Positions 1 to 10,239 of a stretch of DNA of 64,000 nt are shown piece after piece. Origin of the DNA: Paratinospora sagittata (lineage: Eukaryota > Streptophyta > Magnoliopsida > Ranunculales > Menispermaceae); NCBI GenBank assembly GCA_035771175.1, contig CM069597.1, forward strand, positions 11,009,001 through 11,073,000, in the 5' to 3' direction. The translations under genes and the position numbers were made by a program. The notes under the pieces were generated by a model. The model was not told the origin of the DNA and searched no databases. It was given only the letters and a program-made list of their open reading frames with translations. Each line of letters starts with the position of its first letter. Positions within the stretch are counted from its first letter, which is position 1.

Positions 1-1398
1 ACTGATTTTGCATCATGGGTTCATCAACAATGGCAACTAGGTCAACATAGTTGACATGCAAGCTATTTGGAAAGGTCTAAGTTCATATTCTAAATTTATG
101 TCTAATACAAGCAACCCTACCAATTCTTCATTTAATATTCCGTTCAGATGTATCAATCTACCAACAGAAATACTTAATCACAAAATCAACCGTACTGATT
201 GAAGTATGTTAAGAACGAAACCTTCTGTCCAAAAACCAGCTCAATCCAACGGTGGACCGAAATGATAAGCCACTTTGATGAACAAGTCTCTAATCAGATA
301 ATTTCTCCTTCCTGCTGCAAATACTCAAACTCAGATGACTATATCACACAACATACTTAAGCCATAAACATCGTCACTGTTCATAATGCAGAAAGATCAG
401 TTGTAATTTTAAACCACATACCCAAATATCATATCCATCAACCGGTAAATTTATGAGATCTATTAGTGTGATCGAAACTGCGCGAGAAATCCAGACTTTC
501 CGACCAGCTTTGTTTGAGAGGTTATATCTCTTAAACGAAAACTCTAATCAAGATCTCCACCGCCAAGAATGAATAACCATAAGCTACGAACTTGCTGACA
601 AATTTTGAGCTCAATCGGACCATATATCCTCAAGATCCAGCTCTTTGATGAAAACGTTGCAGAGATTTTCCTCAAAGCAACTCCCTCCTTCTTTCTATTC
701 TTCTTTCCTTTCTCTTCTTTTTTTCCTTTCTCTCTTCTCATCTCACCCTCTAAGACTTCCTTGGGGAAGAGAAGTAAGGCATGGGACACTTGTCCACTCT
801 CATGCACCAACCTTGACATGTGTTGGACAGGAGAAATGGGGCATGGGACACTTGTCCATTTTCATGCACCAACTTGACATGTATTGGAGAAGAGAAATGG
901 GGCATGGGACACTTGTCCATTCTCATGCACCAACTTGACATGTGTTGGTCTCATGCACCAACTTGACATGTGTTGGAGAAAAGAAATGGGGCATGGGACA
1001 CTTGTCCATTCTCATGCACCAACTTGACATGTGTTGGTCTCATACTACCCATACCAACCAGATGTACTTTAACCAATCTTATGCTCCCATGTATTTTAAA
1101 TGTCCAATCCATTTAATACACCAAATTTTCATTTTCATTTAACCTTTTATTCAATCAATCCTAATACATATCAATTCATGGTTTAATGGGCCCATGCATA
1201 AATAATAACATATGCATTATACTTTAATTTAACACGACCCATATACAATTTATGATGCACATATTTATATACATTATCAAGCATTAAATATACAAACATT
1301 AAACAACCATCAAACAAACACCAAACATATTAAGGCAACACATTGGGACAAATGCAATTGGGTTATGGGCTAGATGAAATAATTTTTGGGGCGTCACA
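1..1398 (-). mobile_element. Family D LTR, 5' portion (window-truncated)
   Basis: This is the U3-side half of a long gypsy LTR on the minus strand. It aligns along its whole length with 5959-7386. Read on the minus strand it begins TGTGACGCCCC at 1398, a typical plant Ty3/gypsy LTR start. The rest lies beyond the window edge, so whether it is a solo LTR cannot be decided. It sits inside an E-family gag frame: the next bases (cgagtcaatg) continue the frame seen at 32524. A donor-like GAAG|GTTTCG lies near 225 on the minus strand, matching the R-U5 intron donor of the complete D copy. No coding capacity is apparent. Confidence 0.8.
780..1045 (-). repeat. U3 tandem palindromic repeats of family D, copy 1
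   Basis: Four to five imperfect units, about 60-80 bp each, of a segment containing two short dyads: GGACACTTGTCC (perfect arms GGACA/TGTCC) and CCAACTTGACATGTGTTGG (arms CCAAC/GTTGG). The same array with different unit order occurs at 6734-7025 in the second D LTR. The position between the LTR start and the presumed transcription start suggests a U3 enhancer-like array. Confidence 0.75.
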
Positions 1399-2134
1399 GT
1401 CCGAGTCAATGTTTATTGATGAATACTTTCCCAGCACAGTGAAGAAGCAGAAGCGCCATGAGTTTGCCAAGTTATTCCAGGGCAGCATGACAGTCAGGGA
1501 ATATGCTGGCAAATTCAAAGAATTATCGGTCTACACTCTCTCCACCATCTCAACGGAGCAAGATAAGACCGAGAAATTCTACAATGGTCTGCGTCCTGAT
1601 ATTCGACAAGCCTTGTCGATCTTAGATCTCAAGATTTACAAGGAGGTCGTTAACAAGGCCATGAGCTTTGAGCAAGAGAAGATCGTGCAAGAGCAGAGAA
1701 TGAATAGGGGAAAATGGCCTGCAACGTTTTCTCAACAGGACTCACAACAAGGCAACAAGAAGAAGCCCTACATTGACCAAAACCCAACCCTCCTAGTCCC
1801 TGTTCAGAAGAATGAGGCCACAACACCTGCGGCTGCACCATCTAACCCTAACCATCAGGGTTTTCGCAGTCATGGCCGCGGAGGCCGTAGTGATAGGGGT
1901 GGCCGTCGAAATGGCAATGGTAGAGGTGGTCGTCAGCACCCCAATCAGCATGGCCAACAAAATCATCAGCAGCGGAGGTTGACTTGTTACAACTGTGGCC
2001 AGCAGGGCCATGTAAAATATGTCTGTCCGCACCTTCAGCAACCTATTCCCGTTGTTCCAGTCCAACAAGCACCACCTGCTCCTAATGCCCAATCCTGGCA
2101 GAACCAGCAAAACCAGGTGCAACCCAGGTGTGAC
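1399..2134 (+). pseudogene. gag: gag fragment of an E-family chromovirus
   Basis: Capsid/nucleocapsid polyprotein fragment. The frame starts inside gag (…SMFIDEYFPSTV…) and matches the E element gag at 32524-33240 almost colinearly. It has the retrotransposon-gag core (TVREYAGKFKELS, YNGLRPDIRQALS), an RGG-rich basic stretch (GRGGRSDRGGRR) and a CCHC zinc knuckle (CYNCGQQGHVKYVC). No stop interrupts it, unlike the E copy, so it is the better preserved gag of the family. It is cut on the left by the D LTR and on the right by the palindrome/SINE block near 2115-2134. Protease and pol of this copy are absent. Confidence 0.85.
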
Positions 2135-2184
2135 AAAAATGCCTTATGTATACAAAAGGCCTTTTTGTCACACCTTGGTTCACA
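2115..2184. repeat. Palindrome, about 27 bp arms
   Basis: Left arm gcaacccaggtgtgacaaaaatgcc is followed by a short AT loop (ttatgtatacaaaa) and a near reverse complement running into gtcacaccttggttcacac. The left arm also repeats the last bases of the right-hand SINE (about 2639-2656), so it behaves as a duplicated target or as a third truncated SINE end. A related stretch, gtgtgacaaaaaggccttatg, occurs at 50178-50198. Confidence 0.6.
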
Positions 2185-2410
2185 CAGTGCCCCCTACCTA
2201 GGGTGATGAGTACCCCCGCAGGGCATACTCCAGCCATAGCACAACATAATATTGTCCCATCCCGTCACACACCCACGATGGTATGGGGATGCACCCCCGG
2301 GATCATTTGTCCACACTATTCACACATGAATAATGCAGGGCTTCCCCCGGATTCGAACCTCAAACCTCATATAGGTTGATTTCGCTACTCGGATAGCCAC
2401 TGAATTAACC
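2164..2410 (-). mobile_element. tRNA-derived SINE-like unit, inverted copy
   Basis: Reverse complement of the unit at 2411-2656. The pol III B box is perfect on the minus strand (GGTTCGAATCC, 2359-2349). The A box (taattcagtgg, 2407-2397) is degenerate. The two units face head to head, forming an inverted repeat with about 230 bp arms. A tRNA-derived SINE is inferred from the box spacing; no family name can be assigned. Confidence 0.6.
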
Positions 2411-2656
2411 TCATTGGTTCAGTGGCTACTAAGATTGCGAAATCAACCTATATGAGGTTTGAGGTTCAAATCCGGGAGAGGCCCTATACTATTCATGAGT
2501 GAATAGTGTGGACAAATGATCCCAGGGGTGCGTCCTCATACCACCGTGGGTGTGTGACGGAATGGGACAATATTATGTGGTGCTATGACTGGAGTATGCC
2601 CTACGAGGGTACTCATCACCCCTGGGTAGGGGCACTGTGTGCAACCCAGGTGTGAC
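2411..2656 (+). mobile_element. tRNA-derived SINE-like unit
   Basis: Internal pol III promoter boxes are visible: A box TGGTTCAGTGG (2415-2425) and B box GGTTCAAATCC (2463-2473), 37 bp apart as in tRNA genes. About 180 bp of tRNA-unrelated body follows and ends near caacccaggtgtgac. The same 18 bp lie at 2117-2134, so the pair of units may be bounded by a duplicated target or shared 3' tail. Confidence 0.6.
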
Positions 2657-2659
2657 ACT

Positions 2660-4445
2660 GTGGGTCTGTGGGAATCCATAATCTCTCTCTCAATCGCAAA
2701 GCACCATCTGAAGTCAACGTCCAATCCTCATGACTATCATCATCAGCCCAAGCTTTAAACATCACATAATCAACATCTAATTGTTGCTGATCTGCCACCT
2801 CCTGAATATGAATTGGCTAAGCTCTTAATCTGAGCACATATAACTGAGTATGTAGAGATAGGATGAATACTCATCATAGTAGCATCCTCTAATAGTCTTG
2901 ACTCATGAGATATATGACTAGCCATCATAGCAGTCTCTACTCTTTTTCTACTCAGTGCATCAGCCACTACATTAGCCTTCCCAGGATAATACTCCAATGT
3001 GGTCATAATCCTTGAGAAGTTCTAGCCATCGCCTTTGCCTCATATTGTGATCTTTCTGTGAAAATAAATATTTCAAACTCTTGTGATCTGAATAGAGTGT
3101 GAATTTCTCTCCATAGAGATAATGTCTCCATATATATTCAATGCAAAGACATCTGCAGCCAACTCTAAATCATGTACTGGATAGTTCTTCTCATGCACCT
3201 TCAACTGCCTTCATGCATAAGAAATGACCCTATCCTTCTGCAAAAGTACACAACCCAAACCTGTATGAGAAGCATCTGCATAGATCACTAACTCTTGACC
3301 CAGGTTCTGTAACATCAACACTGGTGTAGATGTCAGCATTCTTTTCAATCCAACCAAGGCATTTTCACACTCACTTGTCCACACAAGTGGCACATTCTTT
3401 TAGGTTAACTTGGTTAATGGTGCAGCCAACTTTGAAAATTTCTACACAAATCTCTATAATAACCAGCCAATCCTAAGAAACTTCTGATCTCTGTCACTAT
3501 GGTAGGTCTCAGCCAATTGATGATAGAGTTAACCTTAGTTGGACGACCTAAAATCCCTTTTAAGCTTATTACATGACCAAGAAATTTCACCTATGATATC
3601 CAAAACTCACATTTGCTAAACTTTGTATACAATCTATGCTCTTTAGAAGTTTGCAAGGTCATTCTGAGATGTTTTACGTGCTCTTCATGAGTCTTGGAAT
3701 ACACTAGAATATCATCAATAAAAATAATGATGAACTGATCTAGATATGGCATAAACACTCTCTGCATCAAATCCATAAACATGGTTGGTGCATTGGTTAC
3801 ACCAAAAGACATCACTAAAAATTCATACTATCCATATCTAGTCCTGAAGGCTGTCTTAGGTACATCCTCATCCCTGATTCGCAGCTAATGGTAACCCGAC
3901 CTCAAGTCAATCTCCAAGAAGAATTTGGCTCTTTTCAGCTGATCAAACAAATCATCTATGCATGGAAAAGGGTACTTATTCTTCACTGTCACCCGATTCG
4001 GTTGTTTATAATCAATACACAGCCTCAAGCTCCCATCTTTCTTTTTAACAAACAAGACTGGAGCTCCTTTAACTGTATTTTCAACTCTTGTAATTCCTTA
4101 GGTGTCATTCTACACGGTGCCATAGAAATAGGTTTAGTACCAAGAATTAACTCAATGATAAAATCAATTTCCCTTCTAGGAGGCAATCCAGGCAAATCTG
4201 TAGGAAACACTTCTAGAAATTATTTCAAAATAGGAACATCATCAAGCTTAATCTCAATGGTCTTCTCATCTTTTGGTATCAAACCAGCTAATATCTCTTT
4301 CTCACTATCTGTTACCAATCTACTTCTAGTAATTGGTTTCTCTGATGCTCCTCTTTTATACTCAAAGGTAGGATATCCAGAAATTTGGAAGATAATTTTC
4401 TTAGCAAAATAGTCTGCAGAGGCATGATAAGCTGCTAACCAATCC
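2660..4445 (-). pseudogene. pol: Element B pol remnant: protease tail, RT, RNase H, start of integrase
   Basis: Decayed Ty3/gypsy polyprotein read from 4445 leftward. It starts with the tail of protease (DWLAAYHASADYFAKK), which joins the protease piece ending at 7392 across the D insertion. RT follows: [13 protein letters not shown] near 4180, then [19 protein letters not shown] and FIDDILVYS near 3720, with FIDD in place of YVDD. RNase H has YADASHTGLGCVLLQ near 3290 and [17 protein letters not shown] near 2985. Only the first residues of integrase (RLWIPTDP, about 2680) remain before the SINE block. There are many stops and frameshifts. The element is closest in this window to element C. 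Confidence 0.85.
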
Positions 4446-5163
4446 TTTGGCGACCCCGCACCCTGGACCACCAAACCCGCTAGGAATTGCGTGCGGAATG
4501 CTGGGGCGGGACTCCCGGCGTAGGCTTCTCAAACTAGTCCTTAACCCTTGTGAGGGGGTTGAGACCCTACGAGCCTTATCCCAAACAACGACATAATATC
4601 AAAAGGTACTAAACAAAACTACCAACCGTATTAATCATCCAAGACAAGAGATAATCCATAAAAATGAACCATAAATAAAATCGTCATAATCCCTACAGTC
4701 CATCAAGATTGACATACACATAAAGTCCAAAACTAAGGGTACAAAAAAACCGTCATATGTCCACATGGTCAATCTAACAAGTCCCAACTCACCCATACTA
4801 CAATGTGGTAAGTGTTATAATTACATAGTCCAAAATATAATACATCATAATTTAAAACATAGTTCAATAAAAATGTCTCTCAACTCTGAGGCCTTGGATT
4901 TTCTCGTCGGCAAGGACCTCAAGATATGACTACTCCTTTGCCCTTATTCAGGATAGAAGGACCTGAAAGAGGAAAATAAGGGTGAGCCAACGGTGCCCAG
5001 TGAATAGAATTCAAATATGCTATCAATGCTCAATAATATATATCATGTATGCATGTCAATGTGTAGCATGATTAAAAGCTCATAGCATATAGATATCAAG
5101 CATTTATAATAAGCTCGATGCAAGTAAAAGCTTATCAATTTGGATCCACATTCCACATGCATT

Positions 5164-5272
5164 GGGGTTACTAGTGCACGTTTATTTCACCATGCCGTTC
5201 TCATCCCCAATCATGTTAATTTGGGGTTACTAGTGCACGTCTATTTCACCGTACCGTTCTCATCCCCAAATA
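5164..5272. repeat. Tandem duplication, about 58 bp, within D LTR
   Basis: Two adjacent copies start ggggttactagtgcacgt and end ccgttctcatcccc, with four or five substitutions between them. They lie in the predicted R-U5 intron of the D LTR. Confidence 0.8.
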
Positions 5273-6733
5273 TTTCCTTTTTAAAACCCTCCTATGACAA
5301 GGTTAAGTCCCCCTATTAGCCAGATAGATGGGCCCAACCAAAGTCATAAGGTTTTCTCAAATCAATGCATCATTCAAAACATTAGGACACATTCATGCTT
5401 TCAACATACAATATATATAAGTGATATGATGACATAAAAGATATAATCATAAATGAATTCTACTCACATCCAAGCCTCGCGAGAGTATCTAACCACACAC
5501 CCAATCAAGGTCCTGAAACATTCATCAATATCCAACCATACATCAATTTCTATGCTCAATCACATAGACATTTCACATACCCTAAATCAGCCCACATATA
5601 GACAATAGGTGTAAATCCCATCTAATCCCATCATCCAACTCAAATCACATGACTTAGGCCTCTAATGCATAGTTTTCATTCATAAACCATTCAATTAATC
5701 AAAAATATTGATTTTCAATTCCTTAGGCATAAACATGCCCAAATTGGGTCACTTGATCACAAGTAGGCCTAACCCATGATATGGTCACAACCGCCAAATC
5801 AGTAGCATAATCAACCCTAATCATGCTTAATTAGACATAAATTGCACCAATTCAATGATTCTAGGCCAAAAACATCAAAAGCCCTAAAATATGAAATATT
5901 CCATACTTAGGCCATATTGCCTATTTACACTAGGTCACCATGTTCAGCCATGTATATCACTGATTTTGCATCATGGGTTCATCAACAATGGCAACTAGGT
6001 CAACATAGTTGACATGCAAGCTATTTGGAAAGGTCTAAGTTCATATTCTAAATTTAGGTCTAATACAAACAACCCTACAAATTTTCCATTTAATATTCTG
6101 TTCAGATGTATCAAGCTACCAACATAAATATTTAATCCGAAAATCAACCATAAGATTGAAGTATGTTAAGAGGCAAACCTTCTGTCCAAAAATCAGCTCA
6201 ATTGAACGGTGGACCTAAAAGATAAGCTTCTTTGATGAACAAGTTTCTAATCAGACAATTTCTCCTTTCCTGCTGCAAATACTTGAACTCAGATGCCTAT
6301 AGCACACAAACTACTGAACCCACCAACATCGCAACCGTTCATAATGCAGAAACACCAGTTGTGAACCCCCTTCTCAAATAGCATATCCATCCAACGGTAG
6401 ATTTAGGAGAACTCTTAGTTTGATCAAAACAGCGCGAGAAATCCAGACTTTCCGACCAGCTTTGTTTGGGTGGTTATATCTTTCAAACGAAAACACCAAT
6501 CAAGATCTCCATTGACCAAAATGAATACCCATAAGATAAGAACGTGTTGACAAAGTTTGAGCTCAATCTGACCATATTGCACCAAGATCATGCTCTTTGA
6601 TGAAAACGTTGCTGAGATTTCCCTCAAAGCAACTTCCTCTTTCATTCTCTTCCTCTTTCCTTTCTCTTCTATTTTCCTTTCCCTCCCTCCACTCACCCCA
6701 CCTTCTAGGACTTCCTTGGAGAAGAGAAGTGGG

Positions 6734-7025
6734 CATGGGACACTTGTCCACTTTCATGCACCAACTTGACATGTGTTGGAGAAGAGAAATGGGGCTTGGG
6801 ACACTTGTGCACCCTCATGCACCAACTTGACATGTGTTGGTCTCATGCACCAACTTGACATGTATTGGAGAAGAGAAATGGGGCATGAGACACTTGTCCA
6901 TTGTCATGCATCAACTTGACATGTGTTGGTCTCATGCACCAACTTGACATGTGTTGGAGAAGAGAAATGGGGCACGGGACACTTGTCCATTCTCATGCAC
7001 CAATTTGACATGTGTTGGTCTCATA
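6734..7025 (-). repeat. U3 tandem palindromic repeats of family D, copy 2
   Basis: Four to five units of the same GGACACTTGTCC / CCAAC…GTTGG repeat as at 780-1045, with a different number and order of long and short units. This shows array turnover between copies of the family. Confidence 0.75.
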
Positions 7026-7386
7026 CTATCCATACCAACCACATGTACTTTAACCAATCTTATGCTTGCATGTATTTTAAATGTCCAATCCATCTAATAC
7101 ACCAATTTTTTTATTCTCATTTATCCTTTTATTCAATCAATCGTAACCCATATCAATTCATGGTTTAATGGGCCCATGCATAAATAATAACATATGCATT
7201 ATACTTTAATTTAACATGACCCATATACAATTTATAATGCACATATTTATATATATTATCAAGCATCAAATATACAAACATTAAACAACCATCAAACAAA
7301 CACCAAACATATCATGGAAACACATAGAGTTTGGGCAAAATGCAATTGAGTTATGGGCTAGATGAAATAATTTTCGGGGCGTTACA

Positions 7387-8660
7387 AATTCATTCCTAGG
7401 ATAACATCCAATTCTAAGAACTCTAGAACTCTAAAGTTCACAGACATTTCATAATCACCCAATCTAACTATGCAGTGCTCACAAATCATATTAGGGTAGA
7501 TTCTTTCCCCTGCTGCCGTACTCAACATTAACCATGTACTAGCTCTAACAGGAGTAAGTTTTAATCTATCTACCACACGTCGAAACATAAAAGATAATGT
7601 AGAATCTGCATCAATAAGCACATACATAGGTATATCACAAATAGTGATCATACCATCCACTAATGTCTTTGATGCTTCTGGGTCAGGTTCAGTTACTGCT
7701 TTAGCTTTTTCTCTACTGACAGGCTGAGGAGTGCTTCCTTCAGATACTACTGGTGGATTCGGACACTCAAACCCCTAATGTCCAGGCTGTCCATATTGAT
7801 AGCAAATATACGATGCTCTAGGTGTAGTATATCCCACCTGTGAAGCTGTATCAGGTACGCTAAAACTTTGACTCTCACTCCCTCTGTCTCTACCTCTGCC
7901 TCTGGCATATGTCTGCTAAACTGGTGGCTTAGTCGCAGTACTCTGAGTCTGTACAATAGTCGGTGTGGATGGAGTAGTCTTAGACTGAATCACAACTCCT
8001 CCTGGTACAATATGGAATTCACTCGATGCACCCTTACTAAACTTTTGTCTTTTCCCCCACCTCTTCTTACCCCGTGAAGATTGTGGCTTACTACCAAAAT
8101 TCTGTGGTACCCCATTCTGAGTCTCCTGCACCATACTAGTGCTCCACTGCTCTGCCAGCTCAAACTTCAAAGCCCTATTAAAAGCTTGTTTGTACTGCTC
8201 TATCCCAGTCACTGACAATGCCTATTGAATCACTGGCCTCAATCCTCCACAAAAGTACGAAATTTTTTCTTCCTCATCCTTAACCAATTTAGGTGCATAA
8301 GCTGACAATTGAGTAAAATGAAATTCATACTCACGTACTGTCATGTCACCTTGCTTGAGATTCAAAACTTCAAGCTTCCTCTCTCTCACTGTAGTAGGAA
8401 CATACATTTCAAGGAAAAGTTCCTTGAATCTAGCCCAGGTTTTCACTTGACCTTCAGTAGTCAATACTGATAGCCACCATTGCCCTGCATTACTTTCCAG
8501 CATGTGGGCAGCAAACAACACCTGAGTCTCATCATCAAGTTTTAAGGTTCCAACATTCTTCTCCATATTGAAGATCCAATTCTCTGCCTGCTTGAGATTT
8601 ACACAACCATAAAACTTTTGAGGTTTCCTTCTCATAAACCTCTGCATCAAGTCGGACTAG
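7387..8660 (-). pseudogene. gag-pro: Element B gag and protease (5' part)
   Basis: Read from about 8660 leftward. The gag core includes KFYGCVNLKQAENWIFNMEK, TWARFKELFLEMYVP and DMTVREYEFHFTQLSAYAP, typical of plant chromovirus capsid. The zinc knuckle near 7810 reads CYQYGQPGH…C, so its second cysteine has become tyrosine. An aspartic protease follows, with VLIDADSTLSF where DSGAT-like is usual, and LELDVILGM at 7392 where the D LTR cuts it. In-frame stops lie near 8222 and 7915 and inside the knuckle. PBS and LTR lie immediately upstream (9130-9146). Confidence 0.85.
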
Positions 8661-9129
8661 TGCATCATCACCTCTCTTGATGATGATGTGGATGTAGAGG
8701 ACGGTTGTGCTATAGTTGCAACAGGCTCTACTGCAATCTCTGTCCTACTACTCTCTACCTCTACCCTACTAGGTCCAGCTTCTTGAGGCACTGCGGGAGT
8801 TGGTTAGCACATTTTAGCCTTCATTCTTTCCATCCACTCCTGCATCTGTTATTTTAGGCTGCCAATAATCGACCATGAGCCTTAACTAGCTCTTCCAAAC
8901 GCTTAATTCTATCCAAATCTGTATATTCCATACATGCAATCTTTCTCGATCTGCCTCTCTTTCTCATACAACTAAGAAAACAAATGAGGCAACCATCACA
9001 TATAGAGAAAGCACAATAGATCACCTAACATCATATCTACCATACTATATAGTACACACAAAAAATAATATAGTAAGGCTTATGCATTATCTTGAAGCTT
9101 TCAAATTCCTGAGTCTTTTACAAACCTAG
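8661..9129 (-). other. Element B leader and gag N-terminal remnant
   Basis: Between PBS and recognisable gag. It contains a degenerate gag N-terminus, low-complexity and Ser/Thr/Glu-rich when translated on the minus strand. The frame is broken and no start codon can be chosen with confidence. No separate gene is seen. Confidence 0.5.
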
Positions 9130-9141
9130 GCTCTGATACCA
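9130..9141 (-). other. Primer-binding site of element B
   Basis: The minus strand reads TGGTATCAGAGC, the complement of the 3' end of plant initiator tRNA-Met, 4 nt after the LTR end TGACA at 9146. Confidence 0.9.
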
Positions 9142-9145
9142 ACAT

Positions 9146-10239
9146 TGTCAGAACCCCTTCACAATCCCCCTGGGCATCCTGACCGGCATAGGAATCTAAC
9201 CATCCTATCACCCATAGAACCATTAGATCCATGTTAAGCCTCAACCGAGACTCTGACAAAGTCTCCCCTATAAATTAGACATCTCACACATCTCAAACAC
9301 CTGATAAACCATTTCATATATCATCATCAACACACACACACACACATATATATATCACATTAATCCAAATATATATATGCCATCATTCCCATCAAAATAT
9401 TACATCATGCTCATTTTTTAATTCCAAACCCTATTAACATCTAACAGTGTTTGACAATCACGTCCCATCTAACTACTTACAACAATTTACTTAGTTATAC
9501 ATGTGAGGTTATATAGATATATTTACAAAATCAAGATACCTGTATACCAAAACTTCAACTTACATCAAACAATTCTTCTGGCAAGGCACACTCCTATCTC
9601 TGATAGACTATTCCCTTGACCTTTTCTACTGCAGAAAAACCTAAAATATTTGGGAATAGAATGAGCCAAAGGTGCCCAGTGAAATAGAAATTTAATCATA
9701 CCATCATCTACACATCTACATAGCCATACATGCTCGTGTATGTTATGCAACTCAACATGCAAACACCAATGTATATGCACATTTTATATAATATGCAAAT
9801 CACATCCATATGCAACATAGCAATCCATTCTCATCCACATTTGTGACTAGCTTTCCCAAGACTTATGTAAATACATAGTCAATAGGTACTAACTTTACAC
9901 TCTCAAGTCATATTATCCACACATTTCATCTCAACCGTTCCGCCAGATGTACTAATGGATTAGTCCTTGGTATTCTCCAATACTGACCAACGATTTTCCT
10001 AAGAGTGAATGTAACTGTACTTTAATTCCGGAAGACATTCCTCTTTTGAACATAAGTAGTTTTCCTTGCATATAATACGAGAACATCATCTTATATTTCC
10101 AACTGAAATAGATTTCTATATAACCTTTAAATCTAACTAGGAACAATAGACCCGATTATTCTTGCAGGAGTAGCTCAACCTACTTTGAATGTCCAAAAGT
10201 CTAGATCCAATAAATTTATTAGTCAATACAGACAAGCTC
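9146..10239 (-). mobile_element. Element B 5' LTR, U5-side part
   Basis: Downstream part of the B LTR (minus strand), ending TGACA at 9146 next to the PBS. It is separated from the upstream part (20915-22169) by element C. It holds CACTGGGCACC…GGCTCA followed by ATTTTAG near 9641, the acceptor-like part of the R-U5 signature. A short CA repeat lies at about 9331-9348. No coding frame. Confidence 0.8.

Larger units (their letters stand above)
4446..7386 (-). mobile_element. Family D LTR inserted in element B (solo-LTR-like)
   Basis: A 2.94 kb insertion splits the B protease between its ILGM and DWLAAYH segments. On the minus strand it begins TGTAACGCCCC. Flanking 5 bp are aatcc (4441-4445) and aattc (7387-7391), a target duplication with one mismatch. 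There is no coding frame inside, which fits a solo LTR. Its far end reads TCGCCAAA rather than the usual CA, so the left boundary is uncertain by a few bases. On the minus strand it has a donor-like AAG|GTTTGC at 6178 and CACTGGGC…GGCTCACC…TTTCAG ending at 4963, a possible R-U5 intron. Confidence 0.8.

Noticed and set aside
3888..4412. 174-codon plus-strand frame
   Set aside because: It is the antisense shadow of the B reverse transcriptase on the minus strand.
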